A stretch of 64,000 bases of DNA from assembly GCF_041929345.1 (NCBI RefSeq), contig NZ_JBHFNQ010000084.1, positions 1-64,000 on the forward strand, given 5' to 3'. Source of the DNA: Floridanema aerugineum (GTDB lineage Bacteria; Cyanobacteriota; Cyanobacteriia; Cyanobacteriales; Aerosakkonemataceae). Numbering within the stretch: the stretch's first letter is position 1; every line of letters begins with the position of its first letter. Below, piece by piece: positions 36,065 through 45,081 of the stretch. Position numbers and translations under genes: made by a program. The notes under the pieces were generated by a model. The model was given only the letters and a program-made list of their open reading frames with translations. It did no database searches and had not been told where the DNA came from.

Positions 36065-36544
36065 ATGATTCGATTGACCACACCCGATGACACGAACGCA
36101 CTACTTGCTTTGGCAGAAGCGACAGGACTTTTCGAGTCAAACCAAATTGAAGAACTCGCTCAAATGCTCAATCAGCATTTGGGTGACAAAGCAGACAGCG
36201 AAGGTGTATGGTTTACAGACTACGATCGTGAGCCAGTGGGTGTTGCTTACGTTGCACCGGAACGAATGACCAAGGGGACATGGAATCTCTATCTAATCGC
36301 TATTCACCCTAACTGGCAAAGGCAGGGACGCGGAGCCGTTTTGTTAGGTCACGTCGAGCAAATGCTGGCTGAAAATGGTGAGCGTATTCTACTAGTGGAA
36401 ACCTCTGGGCTGGAGGAGTTTGAATACGTTCGTGCATTTTACCGAAAGAACGGTTATGAAGAGGAAGCGAGGATTCGAGAATTTTACAAAGCGGGAGAGG
36501 ACAAAATTATTTTCCGCAAGGTACTGGGAAGTGTTGTTGTATAA
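36065..36544 (+). CDS. GNAT-family N-acetyltransferase
   Basis: The 159-residue protein has the acetyl-CoA-binding motif A, LYLIAIHPNWQRQGRGAVLL (Q/R-x-x-G-x-G/A pattern), and the C-terminal FYRKNGYEEEARIREFY block usual in this superfamily. It acetylates an amine on a protein, antibiotic or metabolite; the substrate cannot be deduced. The GAACTCGCG stretch before the ATG gives no good ribosome site. No neighbour suggests a pathway. Confidence 0.88.
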   Translation: MIRLTTPDDTNALLALAEATGLFESNQIEELAQMLNQHLGDKADSEGVWFTDYDREPVGVAYVAPERMTKGTWNLYLIAIHPNWQRQGRGAVLLGHVEQMLAENGERILLVETSGLEEFEYVRAFYRKNGYEEEARIREFYKAGEDKIIFRKVLGSVVV

Positions 36545-36595
36545 CAATCCCAATGTACCGCAACAAAGTTAAGTAATTGGTAAGTTACTTTTAAA

Positions 36596-36666
<71 letters not shown>

Positions 36667-37019
36667 ATCTTTCAGAATTACTATCTTATCAAACTACTAT
36701 TTCTTTAGCAACTGCTCTAAAAACTGAGTTTCATCTTTGAGAATTGGATGGGGAGACAAGGTGAAATTTGAACTTAAAACTCTTTCCCTAACTCAAAACT
36801 CAAAACTCAAAACTCAAAACTTTCTCTCAATCACACTTAAGGACTATATGGAATATATCTTCTGGCTGTTGAACTACCTCGTAACCATACCAGCTAATCA
36901 AATGATTGTGAACAAATGTAACAATATTGCTGTCATAGCAGCTTGATGTCTTGACATCCCGAAAATCAAGCGATAGTCTGATACACATACCCGGGTAGAA
37001 CAACTGAAATGAGTCAATT
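36667..37019. other. Spacer with AACTCAAA run
   Basis: Apart from the tandem AACTCAAA run at 36790-36820 I see no feature. Short frames on both strands lack ribosome sites. The promoter of the RHH-Ycf46-Ycf35 run should be near its end. Confidence 0.5.
36790..36820. repeat. AACTCAAA low-complexity run
   Basis: Four tandem ACTCAAA units. A similar run lies inside the DUF6816-like gene at about 58384-58420. Confidence 0.85.
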
Positions 37020-37370
37020 ATGCAAGACAAACAAAAGGTTACGTTGTATCTTTCACCAGAGCTGCACCGTCAACTCAAAATAAAAGCCGCTATTGACTCA
37101 GAACCGATGTCAGCGATTGCTGAACGAGCGATAATCTTCTACCTAGACAATCCAGAGATTGTGGGAGAAATAGAAGCAGCTTACGGGCAAACGCATCGGG
37201 TTTACAGTTGTCCGGAGTGTACGGGTTCGCTAGTTATGAAACAAGGGGAGTTAGCTTCCCTGAAAAAGCAGCCAGGTATATTGCCAGAAGAGCAGCTTTC
37301 ATCGGTTGAGAAGGTAACGGTAACGGAATCTACTCAACAGGGAGAGGCCGAAGAATTAGTTCCCTGCTAA
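37020..37370 (+). CDS. Ribbon-helix-helix-like protein upstream of ycf46
   Basis: The N-terminus KVTLYLSPELHRQLKIKAAIDSE followed by SAIAERAIIFYLDNPE matches the ribbon-helix-helix DNA-binding fold (a beta strand, then two helices). The C-terminal half is less ordered and has a CPEC pair that could bind metal, and a Glu-rich tail. At 116 residues it is longer than minimal antitoxin-type RHH proteins and no toxin is adjacent. It probably regulates its own run with ycf46 and ycf35. Confidence 0.72.
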   Translation: MQDKQKVTLYLSPELHRQLKIKAAIDSEPMSAIAERAIIFYLDNPEIVGEIEAAYGQTHRVYSCPECTGSLVMKQGELASLKKQPGILPEEQLSSVEKVTVTESTQQGEAEELVPC

Positions 37371-37472
37371 AGTAGCTAAATAAGTAAGCAACTGATATAG
37401 CAGGAAATGATTTCTCTGGTACTGTCTGTATCGTCTCTTTAAATCGGTTGTAGGTAAGTAGGTCGTGGCGAA

Positions 37473-38999
37473 ATGAAAGAAGAGCTCAGCATTCTAGTAC
37501 AAGCTCAATATCCTCTGATCTACCTCGTAACCTCCGAGGAAGAGCGGGCAGAGCAGGCAATCGCGACAATCGCGCAGATGAAACCCCAAAGAAGGGTGTT
37601 TGTGTGGACAGTAACGCAGGGCATGGTGGAATATGGACAACCACGCAGCGTGCAGCACAACACAGTCTCTCCGCAAGCAGCGATTGAGTGGGCAATGAAT
37701 CGGCAGCAGCGAGACCCCCAGCGAGATTCTAGTATTTTCATCTTCAAAGATCTGCATCCGTTTTTTACCGATCCACAGACTACACGATGGCTGCGGGATG
37801 CGATCGCCAGCTTCAAGGGCACTCAGAAATCAATTATCCTGATGTCCCCGGTGCAGACGATTCCGATTGAGCTGGAAAAGGAAGTTGTAGTTCTAGACTT
37901 CCCGCTACCGGACATGGCAGAACTGAATCAGGTATTAACCCAGCAGCTAGAGCAAGGTGGACGGGGAAGAAAGGTAAGTACGGAAGCCAGAGAAAAGCTA
38001 TTACGTGCAGCCTTGGGTCTGACTAAAGACGAAGCCGAAAAAGTTTACCGCAAAGCTCAAGTCACAGCAGGTCGCCTGACCGAAGCCGAAGTTGACATCG
38101 TACTCTCTGAGAAAAAGCAAATTATCCGCCGCAACGGGATTCTGGAGTATATCGAAGAAGATGAAACGATCGATGCGGTAGGTGGCTTAGAAGAACTGAA
38201 AAAATGGCTGATGCAGCGCTCTAATGCTTTCACCGAAAGAGCGAGAGAGTATGGTTTACCCCAACCAAAAGGGATGTTAATTCTGGGTGTGCCTGGTTGT
38301 GGAAAGTCCCTAATTGCTAAGACTACCTCTCGTCTTTGGGGTTTGCCACTATTGCGCCTAGACATGGGTAGAGTCTACGACGGTTCAATGGTAGGGCGAT
38401 CGGAAGCCAATCTCAGAAATGCTTTAAAGACCGCAGAATCGGTTTCTCCAGCTATTCTATTTATTGATGAATTAGACAAAGCTTTCGCCGGAAGTGCGGG
38501 TTCTGCTGATTCAGATGGTGGTACTTCTAGTCGCATTTTTGGTTCGTTCCTCACTTGGATGCAAGAGAAAAGTTCTCCAGTCTTTGTGATGGCAACAGCA
38601 AACCGAGTAGAACGGTTACCCGGAGAGTTTTTAAGAAAAGGACGTTTTGACGAGATCTTCTTTGTAGATCTGCCAAATGCAGAGGAACGTCAAGAAATTT
38701 TCAAAATTCACCTCAGCAAACGCCGTCGAGAAGTCGCACGCTTCGACCTGGATCAATTAGCCAAAGTTTCCGATGGCTTTTCTGGTGCAGAGATTGAGCA
38801 AGCGCTGGTCGCTGCAATGTATGAAGCGTTTGCCCAAGATAGAGAATTCACGCAGTTGGACATTATCGCCGCAATTAAGGCTACGCAACCCTTATCTCGG
38901 ACTATGACTGAACAAGTCACAGCTTTGAGAGATTGGGCGAGACAGCGTGCCAGACCAGCTGCCTCCTCCGTTGCTGAATATCAGCGAATGGAGTTTTAA
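37473..38999 (+). CDS. ycf46: Ycf46-type AAA ATPase
   Basis: The 508-residue protein has an N-terminal domain (1-240) conserved in Ycf46 of algal plastids, and a C-terminal AAA module with Walker A LGVPGCGKSLIAK, Walker B AILFIDELDKAF, the second region FLRKGRFDEIFFVDLP and an arginine finger. In cyanobacteria Ycf46-like ATPases have been tied to photosynthesis under CO2 limitation, but the substrate is not known. It lies 102 bases after the RHH gene and 108 bases before ycf35, so the three may form one transcript. Confidence 0.92.
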   Translation: MKEELSILVQAQYPLIYLVTSEEERAEQAIATIAQMKPQRRVFVWTVTQGMVEYGQPRSVQHNTVSPQAAIEWAMNRQQRDPQRDSSIFIFKDLHPFFTDPQTTRWLRDAIASFKGTQKSIILMSPVQTIPIELEKEVVVLDFPLPDMAELNQVLTQQLEQGGRGRKVSTEAREKLLRAALGLTKDEAEKVYRKAQVTAGRLTEAEVDIVLSEKKQIIRRNGILEYIEEDETIDAVGGLEELKKWLMQRSNAFTERAREYGLPQPKGMLILGVPGCGKSLIAKTTSRLWGLPLLRLDMGRVYDGSMVGRSEANLRNALKTAESVSPAILFIDELDKAFAGSAGSADSDGGTSSRIFGSFLTWMQEKSSPVFVMATANRVERLPGEFLRKGRFDEIFFVDLPNAEERQEIFKIHLSKRRREVARFDLDQLAKVSDGFSGAEIEQALVAAMYEAFAQDREFTQLDIIAAIKATQPLSRTMTEQVTALRDWARQRARPAASSVAEYQRMEF

Positions 39000-39094
39000 A
39001 AGCTTTCTCCTGCTCCCAACAGGAGGAAAGGCTAGCTAATAGCTAGCAGTTTCTGACCAAAAACAAAATGTTGTTGTTTGTTTCTAGTTTCTCT

Positions 39095-39100
39095 AGGAGG
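39095..39100 (+). promoter_or_regulatory. Ribosome binding site of ycf35
   Basis: AGGAGG lies seven bases before the ATG at 39108 and fixes that start over an earlier frame opening at 39078. Confidence 0.85.
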
Positions 39101-39107
39101 AATCCCA

Positions 39108-39461
39108 ATGTCTCACTTTAGCACACTGCGTACCAAAATCACCGACGCTGAAATCCTGAAAACTTCTTTGCGCGACCTGGGCATCTCTGTTAAGAGCAAT
39201 GCAGATGTTCGTGGTTACAATGGACAGCGTGTTCGTGCTGACTTGGTTGCAGTTCTCGAAGGCGAATATGACCTGGGTTGGTCTCGCAACAGCGATGGCA
39301 CATTTGACCTGATCGCTGACCTGTGGGGCGTTGCTAAGAAGCACAACCAAACCGAATTGATCAATTCTATCAACCAAAAATATGCTGTGAACAAGACTTT
39401 GGCTGAAGTTAAGCAACGTGGTTTGCAAAACGCCAACGTCAAACTAGTAGTGCAAAAATAA
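39108..39461 (+). CDS. ycf35: Ycf35 (DUF1257) protein
   Basis: The 117-residue protein starts MSHFSTLRTKITDAEILKTSL and continues with the DUF1257 pattern VRGYNGQRVRADLVAVLEGEYDLGW and DLIADLWGVAKKHNQ. This family is conserved in cyanobacteria and red-lineage plastids, and its biochemical function is unknown. The strong ribosome site and the codon use (many preferred codons such as aac, ctg, cgc/cgt) suggest high expression relative to its neighbours. It is closed by two terminator hairpins and converges on aroF. Confidence 0.93.
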   Translation: MSHFSTLRTKITDAEILKTSLRDLGISVKSNADVRGYNGQRVRADLVAVLEGEYDLGWSRNSDGTFDLIADLWGVAKKHNQTELINSINQKYAVNKTLAEVKQRGLQNANVKLVVQK

Positions 39462-39484
39462 TTGCTCTGCGCGTTCCCAAGCTC

Positions 39485-39512
39485 ACGGGTTAACTGCTGT
39501 TAGCCCGTTTCT
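39485..39512 (+). terminator. Hairpin terminator after ycf35
   Basis: ACGGGTTAAC pairs with GTTAGCCCGT (one G-U) around a four-base loop and is followed by TTCTCT, 24 bases after the stop. Confidence 0.7.
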
Positions 39513-39555
39513 CTACTCAACAGCCTATCGGATAGATGGAATTATATTGTGGATT

Positions 39556-39583
39556 AAAAAGGCCAGCTTTCCGCTGGCCTTTC
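39556..39583. terminator. Bidirectional rho-independent terminator
   Basis: AAAAAGGCCAGC and GCTGGCCTTT enclose TTTCC; the A tract on one side and T-rich tail on the other make it work for both ycf35 and aroF. Confidence 0.88.
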
Positions 39584-39593
39584 TCGTTAATGT

Positions 39594-39641
39594 ACGTTGT
39601 TGCGCTTTAGCGCTAAAGCGAGCGCTAAAGCGCAACAACGT
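39594..39641. repeat. GCGCTTTAGCGC palindrome, copy 1
   Basis: Two perfect 21-base arms beginning ACGTTGTTGCGC around a 6-base loop lie just downstream of aroF. A copy with longer arms is at 58865-58919. Confidence 0.95.
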
Positions 39642-39644
39642 GCC

Positions 39645-40703
39645 TCAAACTACAGCGGCAACAGCTTGGGGCCAACGACCCATTGCTTTGCCAACAACTG
39701 AGAGTTCTTGCATCAGAGAGTCAAAACGATCGGGCGTGAGAGATTGTGGCCCATCGGATAAAGCTTTGGCGGGGTTGGGGTGAACTTCAATCATTAAGGA
39801 GTCAGCACCGATCGCGATCGCAGCTTTCGCCGTATCCGGGACATAAGCCGCCCAACCAGTACCGTGACTGGGGTCAATCATAATCGGTAAGTGAGTTAAC
39901 CGCCGCAACACAGGTACAACAGCCAAATCTAAAGTATTTCTGGTGTATTGACGGTCAAAAGTCCGAATACCTCTTTCGCAAAGAATCACATTTGGATTAC
40001 CAGCGGCTAACACATATTCAGCTGCCATCAACCAATCTTCAACGGTAGCTGACATTCCCCGCTTCAACAATACAGGTTTTTCTTGAGCGCCCACTTTCTT
40101 CAGTAAAGAGAAGTTTTGCATATTGCGGGCACCAATTTGGATCACATCAGCCACTTCTGCGATGATATCTAGTTCAGCAGCATCCATGACTTCAGTAATG
40201 ATCCCTAAACCAGTTTCTTGTCTAGCAGCTGCCAATAATTCTAAAGCACTTTCCCCGTGACCTTGGAAAGCATAAGGAGAAGTTCGAGGTTTGTAAGCGC
40301 CACCCCGGAGAAACCGCGCCCCAGCAGCTTTAACTCGCCGTGCAGTTTCAATAATCATTTCTTCATTTTCTACCGAGCATGGCCCAGCAACCACTACCAA
40401 AGGATGCTGCAACCCAAAGTGAACCACACCGTTGGGAGTTGATACTGAAACTTCACTAGCTTCTCCGTGACGGTACTCGATACTTGCCCGTTTGAATGGT
40501 TGTTCTACACGCAGAACTTGTTCAATCCAAGGGCTGAGTTCCTGCATTTGTAAAGGGTCTAGGTCAGCTGTATCACCAACTAAACCAATTACTACCTTGT
40601 GCTTACCAAAAATTGGTTCTGGTGTCAGTCCCGATTTGCGTAATTCTTCACTAATGCGGGCAATTTCACCTTCTGGTGAGCCGACTTTCATTACTACGAT
40701 CAT
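39645..40703 (-). CDS. aroF: 3-deoxy-7-phosphoheptulonate (DAHP) synthase
   Basis: It condenses phosphoenolpyruvate with erythrose-4-phosphate, opening the shikimate pathway. The 352 residues fit the type I-beta form with an N-terminal ferredoxin-like regulatory domain (MIVVMKVGSPEGEIARI to about 70), then the barrel with VVAGPCSVENEEM, GGAYKPRTSPYAFQG, VILCERGIRTFD and IMIDPSHGTGWA, giving Cys, Lys, His and Asp/Glu metal and substrate ligands. The stop codon lies just outside the palindrome at 39594. It appears monocistronic. Confidence 0.97.
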   Translation of the reverse strand: MIVVMKVGSPEGEIARISEELRKSGLTPEPIFGKHKVVIGLVGDTADLDPLQMQELSPWIEQVLRVEQPFKRASIEYRHGEASEVSVSTPNGVVHFGLQHPLVVVAGPCSVENEEMIIETARRVKAAGARFLRGGAYKPRTSPYAFQGHGESALELLAAARQETGLGIITEVMDAAELDIIAEVADVIQIGARNMQNFSLLKKVGAQEKPVLLKRGMSATVEDWLMAAEYVLAAGNPNVILCERGIRTFDRQYTRNTLDLAVVPVLRRLTHLPIMIDPSHGTGWAAYVPDTAKAAIAIGADSLMIEVHPNPAKALSDGPQSLTPDRFDSLMQELSVVGKAMGRWPQAVAAVV

Positions 40704-40904
40704 TTGAAAATTCCCTGTTAACTCACTTGGGTTTTAATTAAGCTTATGTAGCCGCTACTTAGGATGAAGAGGCTAAACTTCTTAAGAGAAAAATCGAGTT
40801 TTTACTTCCTAAGCTGTACGAGCACAATTCATCCTTACTGTACGGCTTATCATTTATAATCCTGCAAATTACTCGATTTTAAGGAAAATTTCCGTTTGGC
40901 TGGG

Positions 40905-41414
40905 CTAATTTTCAGATTGGTTTTTCTGTTTTGCCGATCGCCATGCTTCCGTCAAACGTCCAAAATTAGTGGTAAACTCTTGCCAACCGAAAATGCTTCC
41001 TGGTCTTTCTTCATCCCAAGATGCCGAAATTGCCCCATAGCTTAACCCCAAAACGCTCAAACCGAAAAAGCCCATGCTGACCAGTACCACTGCGCTATTT
41101 GGCAGTTGGAACCAGGCATGAGTAATTACAAAATAACTAATAATGAATGTAGAAATGCCAAAAACTGCGGGAATACCAGAAAATAATCCCATCCGCCGCA
41201 GCATTCTTTCGCTAACCGCAGCTGGGATTGCCGTTTGCTCTTTAGAAAGGGTTTTTGTCGGAGCTTGGCTTTTCGCTTCCACCGCATTTACAGGTGGTTT
41301 TTTTGGCGTTTTCTTACGATTCTTTTTCGGTTCAAAAGGTAAGCGTTCCTTACCCGACGAAGCATTCTGCGGATTCTGACCAGATTCTTGATTGGATTTA
41401 AATTCCCCGGACAT
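40905..41414 (-). CDS. pam68: PAM68-family photosystem II assembly protein
   Basis: The 169 residues comprise a basic, Pro/Lys-rich N-terminal tail (to about 65) and two membrane helices (about 76-98, FSGIPAVFGISTFIISYFVI, and 105-127, VVLVSMGFFGLSVLGLSYGAI), followed by the conserved SASWDEERPGSIFGWQEFTTNF. PAM68 helps insert chlorophyll into CP47 during PSII assembly in the thylakoid. It starts five bases after rpsO, a gene pairing usual in cyanobacteria. Confidence 0.92.
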   Translation of the reverse strand: MSGEFKSNQESGQNPQNASSGKERLPFEPKKNRKKTPKKPPVNAVEAKSQAPTKTLSKEQTAIPAAVSERMLRRMGLFSGIPAVFGISTFIISYFVITHAWFQLPNSAVVLVSMGFFGLSVLGLSYGAISASWDEERPGSIFGWQEFTTNFGRLTEAWRSAKQKNQSEN

Positions 41415-41419
41415 ATTTT

Positions 41420-41689
41420 TTAACCACGAATGCCCAAGCGACCGATTAAAGCTTGATAGCGTTGTTGATCCTGGTCAGAAATGTATGACAGGAGGCGTTT
41501 GCGTTGACCGATCAGTTTTAACAATCCTCTTCTGGAGGAATGGTCTTTCTGATTACTTTTCAGGTGTTCGCTAAGGCGGTTGATTCGTTCCGTCAGGATA
41601 GCAATTTGCACTTCTGCGGAACCTGTATCAGTTTCGTGGACTTGGTAATCAGTAATTAGTTGGTGCTTACGTTCTTGAGTCAGGGCCAT
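41420..41689 (-). CDS. rpsO: 30S ribosomal protein S15
   Basis: The 89-residue protein binds 16S rRNA helix 22 and contacts the 50S subunit. It has the canonical start MALTQERKHQLITDYQVHETDTGS, the block SSRRGLLKLIGQRKRLLSYI and the short C-terminus YQALIGRLGIRG. It is followed at once by pam68 on the same transcript. Confidence 0.98.
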   Translation of the reverse strand: MALTQERKHQLITDYQVHETDTGSAEVQIAILTERINRLSEHLKSNQKDHSSRRGLLKLIGQRKRLLSYISDQDQQRYQALIGRLGIRG

Positions 41690-41757
41690 GAATGAAATCT
41701 ATTTTTATTAATTCAGCAGTCTACTATATTATCACAGTTAACTCATGATGTAGTCAG

Positions 41758-41808
41758 TTCGTTGTAAACGCTGTCTTCGTTACAGCAAGCTCAGTGCTTA
41801 CAACGAAC
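41758..41808. repeat. Inverted repeat GTTCGTTGTAA / TTACAACGAAC
   Basis: Perfect 11-base arms enclose a second stem GCTGT/ACAGC. The element sits between rpsO and the downstream GH13 gene and shares the ACAACGAAC end with repeats near 49960. Confidence 0.8.
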
Positions 41809-41818
41809 CCGGATGCGG

Positions 41819-43471
41819 TTAATGCCAAACGAAGACTTTTGCTTCGTATTCGCCTAAGTCGGTAATTAAACCTTCTTCGCCAACTTCTACATCGTAGTCG
41901 TAAGTCCATTCGTGCCAATTTCCGGTTGCTGGGAAGTTAGGAATTTGATATCCACCAAGGAAATTGTCAGAAAAATTGGCAACTACAACTACGCGAGAAC
42001 CTTCGTCATTCCAACGACAGTAAGCTAATACTTTGTCTTCGTCGTTTTCATAGAAAAAGTCGATGTTTTCTGTATAAAGGGCATGATTATTTTTGCGTAA
42101 ATGAATCAAACCTTTGATGTAGTGAAATAAGTTTTGGTTTAACTCGTTCCCCAATAAACTCCACTCAATTTTGGCGGTTTCAATAGTTTTGTATTTGTAT
42201 TCGCCAAATTCTTCTCCCATCCATAATAGAGGAATACCAACAGCAGTCATTACTAAAACTGCGCCTAACTTTCTGCGTTGAAAAGCTGCTTGATCAAATA
42301 TTTCGCGATCGGCTAATTCTGCCATTACATGATTGTGGTCATGATTGGTTAGGTAATTAACAACATTTGTGGCACCCATGAAACCTTGGCGTTTGCCATC
42401 TAAGGCATCTTTAAGACGTTCTAAATCGAAAGTATCGCCGCAAATATGTTCGACAATGCAAGCGCGAAAACTGTCATGCCAACAAGAATCCATTGGGCCA
42501 TCTATGTTGGTAATGCTGGTAGTTTCGGGGATGTGTTCGGCAATGTTAATAAATGGTTTTGCACCAGCTGTTTTTTTGGCTTCTTGGGTAATCCAGTGCA
42601 TAAAATCGTAGTTGGCAATTTGTCTTGCTGCGTCGTAACGAATGCCGTCAATATGATATTCTCTTACCCAATATCGCACAACATCACCCATAAACCAACG
42701 GGCAGGATAGCATTGGTAATTTTCGTCGTAATGTTCGTAATTAAATTCTGGGCCCCAGTTATTTCCTGGGTCGCGGGGTGAATGATGATACCAATAGTCG
42801 TGGTCAATTTGTGTTAGAGGACTTGATGCTTCGGAGTGGTTATAAATCCCGTCCATAAATACTCGAATTCCCCTAGCATGGCATTCATCAATTAATTCTT
42901 TTAGTTCTGCGGTTGTGCCATAGCTAGATTCGGTGGCGAAGAAGTAACGGGGGTTATATCCCCAGCTATAATCACCTGGATATTCTTTAACTGGCATTAG
43001 TTCGATCGCATTTATCCCCAAATCACAAAGGTAATCTAATTTTTCAATTACGTGCTTATATTTACCCCTTACATAACGATCGGGTTCTCCACCAGAAAAG
43101 TCTGCAATGTGCATTTCATAAATTACTAAAGCATGGTCTGGGGGTAAAGGTTTGTCATCATGTTGCCAAACGTAAGTATCAACAATTTTTTCCCCGTCTT
43201 TAATCCGAATTATGCCGTTTTGGGTAGGGTCGTCAATGTCTGTGGCGTAAGGATCGACGATATCTACCCATTGGTCTTCTTCTAAAAACCATGATTTAGA
43301 TTGGACGCGGAATTTATACTGATAAGTCCCGTCTTTAAGTTCTACTTTGGTGCGAAAGAATCCATCTTTGCCTTTTTCCATCTTGATTTCTTTCCAGTTG
43401 GAAAAAGAACCGATTAAAGCTGCACCTTTGTTATAAGGGGCAAATAATTTAAATTCAATTAAACTGGTCAT
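41819..43471 (-). CDS. GH13 alpha-amylase/branching-enzyme-like protein with N-terminal CBM48
   Basis: Residues 1-100 form a CBM48 isoamylase-type N-domain (AALIGSFSNWKEI, GTYQYKFRV). The GH13 barrel follows, with IDGIRYDAARQI (Asp nucleophile), INIAEHIPET (Glu acid) and NYLTNHDHNH (third Asp, where many branching enzymes have a different following residue). The CBM48-plus-barrel order fits glycogen branching enzyme, isoamylase or maltooligosyl-trehalose hydrolase types, but the conserved blocks of GlgB are not all present. No signal peptide; cytosolic glycogen metabolism is probable. Confidence 0.88.
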   Translation of the reverse strand: MTSLIEFKLFAPYNKGAALIGSFSNWKEIKMEKGKDGFFRTKVELKDGTYQYKFRVQSKSWFLEEDQWVDIVDPYATDIDDPTQNGIIRIKDGEKIVDTYVWQHDDKPLPPDHALVIYEMHIADFSGGEPDRYVRGKYKHVIEKLDYLCDLGINAIELMPVKEYPGDYSWGYNPRYFFATESSYGTTAELKELIDECHARGIRVFMDGIYNHSEASSPLTQIDHDYWYHHSPRDPGNNWGPEFNYEHYDENYQCYPARWFMGDVVRYWVREYHIDGIRYDAARQIANYDFMHWITQEAKKTAGAKPFINIAEHIPETTSITNIDGPMDSCWHDSFRACIVEHICGDTFDLERLKDALDGKRQGFMGATNVVNYLTNHDHNHVMAELADREIFDQAAFQRRKLGAVLVMTAVGIPLLWMGEEFGEYKYKTIETAKIEWSLLGNELNQNLFHYIKGLIHLRKNNHALYTENIDFFYENDEDKVLAYCRWNDEGSRVVVVANFSDNFLGGYQIPNFPATGNWHEWTYDYDVEVGEEGLITDLGEYEAKVFVWH

Positions 43472-43592
43472 AGTAATTATTTGGTTAGAGAATGCTTACA
43501 AGGTTATTGTCTAATTACCATCTCATTTTTAGGATCAGTCGCAAGAGATAAGTTTGCTTGTTGCATATCCTTCTAAAGAGAGAATTAATTGC

Positions 43593-44228
43593 TTATTCAA
43601 TTGCTTGACTTAACCAAGAAATAGCACCTCTAATCCAATCTTCGGCATTTTTACTTTTAGCTATTAACCCATCTTCACTGACAGCTTTGATTGCTTTTGC
43701 TACTTCGTTGTTAGTGTATCCTAAAGCTAACAAAGTCATTTCTACATCTTCGATGATTGCTGCGTCAGGGCTAGATGGGATAGCTTTGGAAAGTCCGGTT
43801 TCTGTACGCCATTGAGATAGTTTGGTTTTCAATTCTAAGGCGATACGTTCAGCGGTTTTGTTACCGACTCCGGGAGTTTTAGTTAAGGCGCGAATATTAC
43901 CTGTAACAATTGCTTGGACTAAATCTGGTAATCCTAGTGTATCTAAAAGTGCGATCGCTAATGCTGCACCAATCCCACTAACACTAATTAACTGACGAAA
44001 CAAATCTCTTTCCGCAGTTGAACCAAAACCATATAAAACAGTTTGGTCTTCTTTGACTTGGTAATGAGTAAAAACTTGAGTTGTCGCGCCAATTTCTGGC
44101 AATTGCTGGGCTAATAGAGGCGGAATTTGTAACTCGTAACCGATTTGATTTACCTCTAGAATTAGCGTCCAGCGATTGCCACTAGTTTTGTAGATGCCTG
44201 CGATCGTGCCTTTAAGATAGGCAATCAT
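43593..44228 (-). CDS. ruvA: Holliday junction ATP-dependent DNA helicase subunit RuvA
   Basis: RuvA binds four-way junctions as a tetramer and loads RuvB for branch migration. The 211 residues show the OB-fold start MIAYLKGTIAGIYKTSG, two helix-hairpin-helix motifs (VSGIGAALAIALLDTLG and TPGVGNKTAERIALELKTKL), and a C-terminal three-helix domain that binds RuvB (LLALGYTNNEVAKAIKAV). Its ATG overlaps the stop of the sucrose-phosphate phosphatase gene by four bases, so translation is coupled. No ruvB is adjacent, as is common in cyanobacteria. Confidence 0.97.
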   Translation of the reverse strand: MIAYLKGTIAGIYKTSGNRWTLILEVNQIGYELQIPPLLAQQLPEIGATTQVFTHYQVKEDQTVLYGFGSTAERDLFRQLISVSGIGAALAIALLDTLGLPDLVQAIVTGNIRALTKTPGVGNKTAERIALELKTKLSQWRTETGLSKAIPSSPDAAIIEDVEMTLLALGYTNNEVAKAIKAVSEDGLIAKSKNAEDWIRGAISWLSQAIE

Positions 44229-44974
44229 TTAAAGAAACCAAAATAATACAAACCTTCCAAAATTCCAGCGGCGTAATGTGATTTTGCTAAGTAACGATAA
44301 TCTGCCGGATTAATTTCACACCAGCGCAACAATTCTGGGAGGGCATTCCCAACAATTATACCCCTTTCTTTATCAACACTAAACAAAGCAATATCATTAC
44401 CTGAATCACCACAAACTACGGTTTGGGTAGCTTCAATTCCCCAATTTTGCCGGAGAAATTGCATTGCTGCACCTTTATTACCACGTCGGGGGATAATGTC
44501 CAAATCTTTGCTGCCACTGTAAATTAATCTTACACTTAAGCCCCGTTTTTGTAATAAATCTTCTAGCTCAAAAAGCACATCTGCTGCTACAACTTCTGAG
44601 AGAAAATAACTAACTTTAAAAGGGCGTTGTTCGGTTTCTGGTTGAGGAGTTAAATCAGCAAAATGAGAAGCAGTGTTAATTACTGTTTCCCGATCCCAAC
44701 CGCTCGCCATTTGTTCTGACCAAGTGGGGTCTGGGTGATCGCCGACATGGTAATAAATTTCTGTACCTACAGCAGTGACCAAAGCATCTGGTGTCAACAA
44801 ATGCTTTTCGTCTCTTAGTTGTTGATATAGGGTAAGCGATCGCCCTGTGGTGTAAACAATCTTGGTATCATATTCTTGACGATGTTGCTTTAACTTTTGG
44901 TTAAGTTCTTCTAAGGCTTGGTCATCACCGACTAGAGTATTATCCAAATCGCTAACAAATAAAAATTTAGTCAT
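44225..44974 (-). CDS. spp: Sucrose-phosphate phosphatase
   Basis: A HAD-superfamily Cof-type hydrolase that dephosphorylates sucrose-6-phosphate, the last step of sucrose synthesis in the cytosol. The ATG at the start of TKFLFVSDLDNTLVGDDQAL (12 residues inside the longer frame) places the DxDxT motif at the N-terminus as in homologues. KIVYTTGRSL, the catalytic Lys region and VVCGDSGNDIALF are intact. At 249 residues it is the single-domain cyanobacterial form, without the plant C-terminal extension. The stop overlaps the ruvA start. Confidence 0.93.
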   Translation of the reverse strand: MTKFLFVSDLDNTLVGDDQALEELNQKLKQHRQEYDTKIVYTTGRSLTLYQQLRDEKHLLTPDALVTAVGTEIYYHVGDHPDPTWSEQMASGWDRETVINTASHFADLTPQPETEQRPFKVSYFLSEVVAADVLFELEDLLQKRGLSVRLIYSGSKDLDIIPRRGNKGAAMQFLRQNWGIEATQTVVCGDSGNDIALFSVDKERGIIVGNALPELLRWCEINPADYRYLAKSHYAAGILEGLYYFGFFK

Positions 44975-45081
44975 AAAGACCTCTGGGGAAATATTACCTA
45001 AATCAAACATACAAAATGAAAAATTAAAAAAGAGTTTTTCGCCGCAATTTTTAATTTTTCATTTTGATTTTTCATGTTTCT

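Noticed and set aside
37020..37370. RHH protein as antitoxin of a toxin-antitoxin pair
   Set aside because: The following gene is Ycf46 and no small toxin gene is adjacent, so a TA module is not supported.
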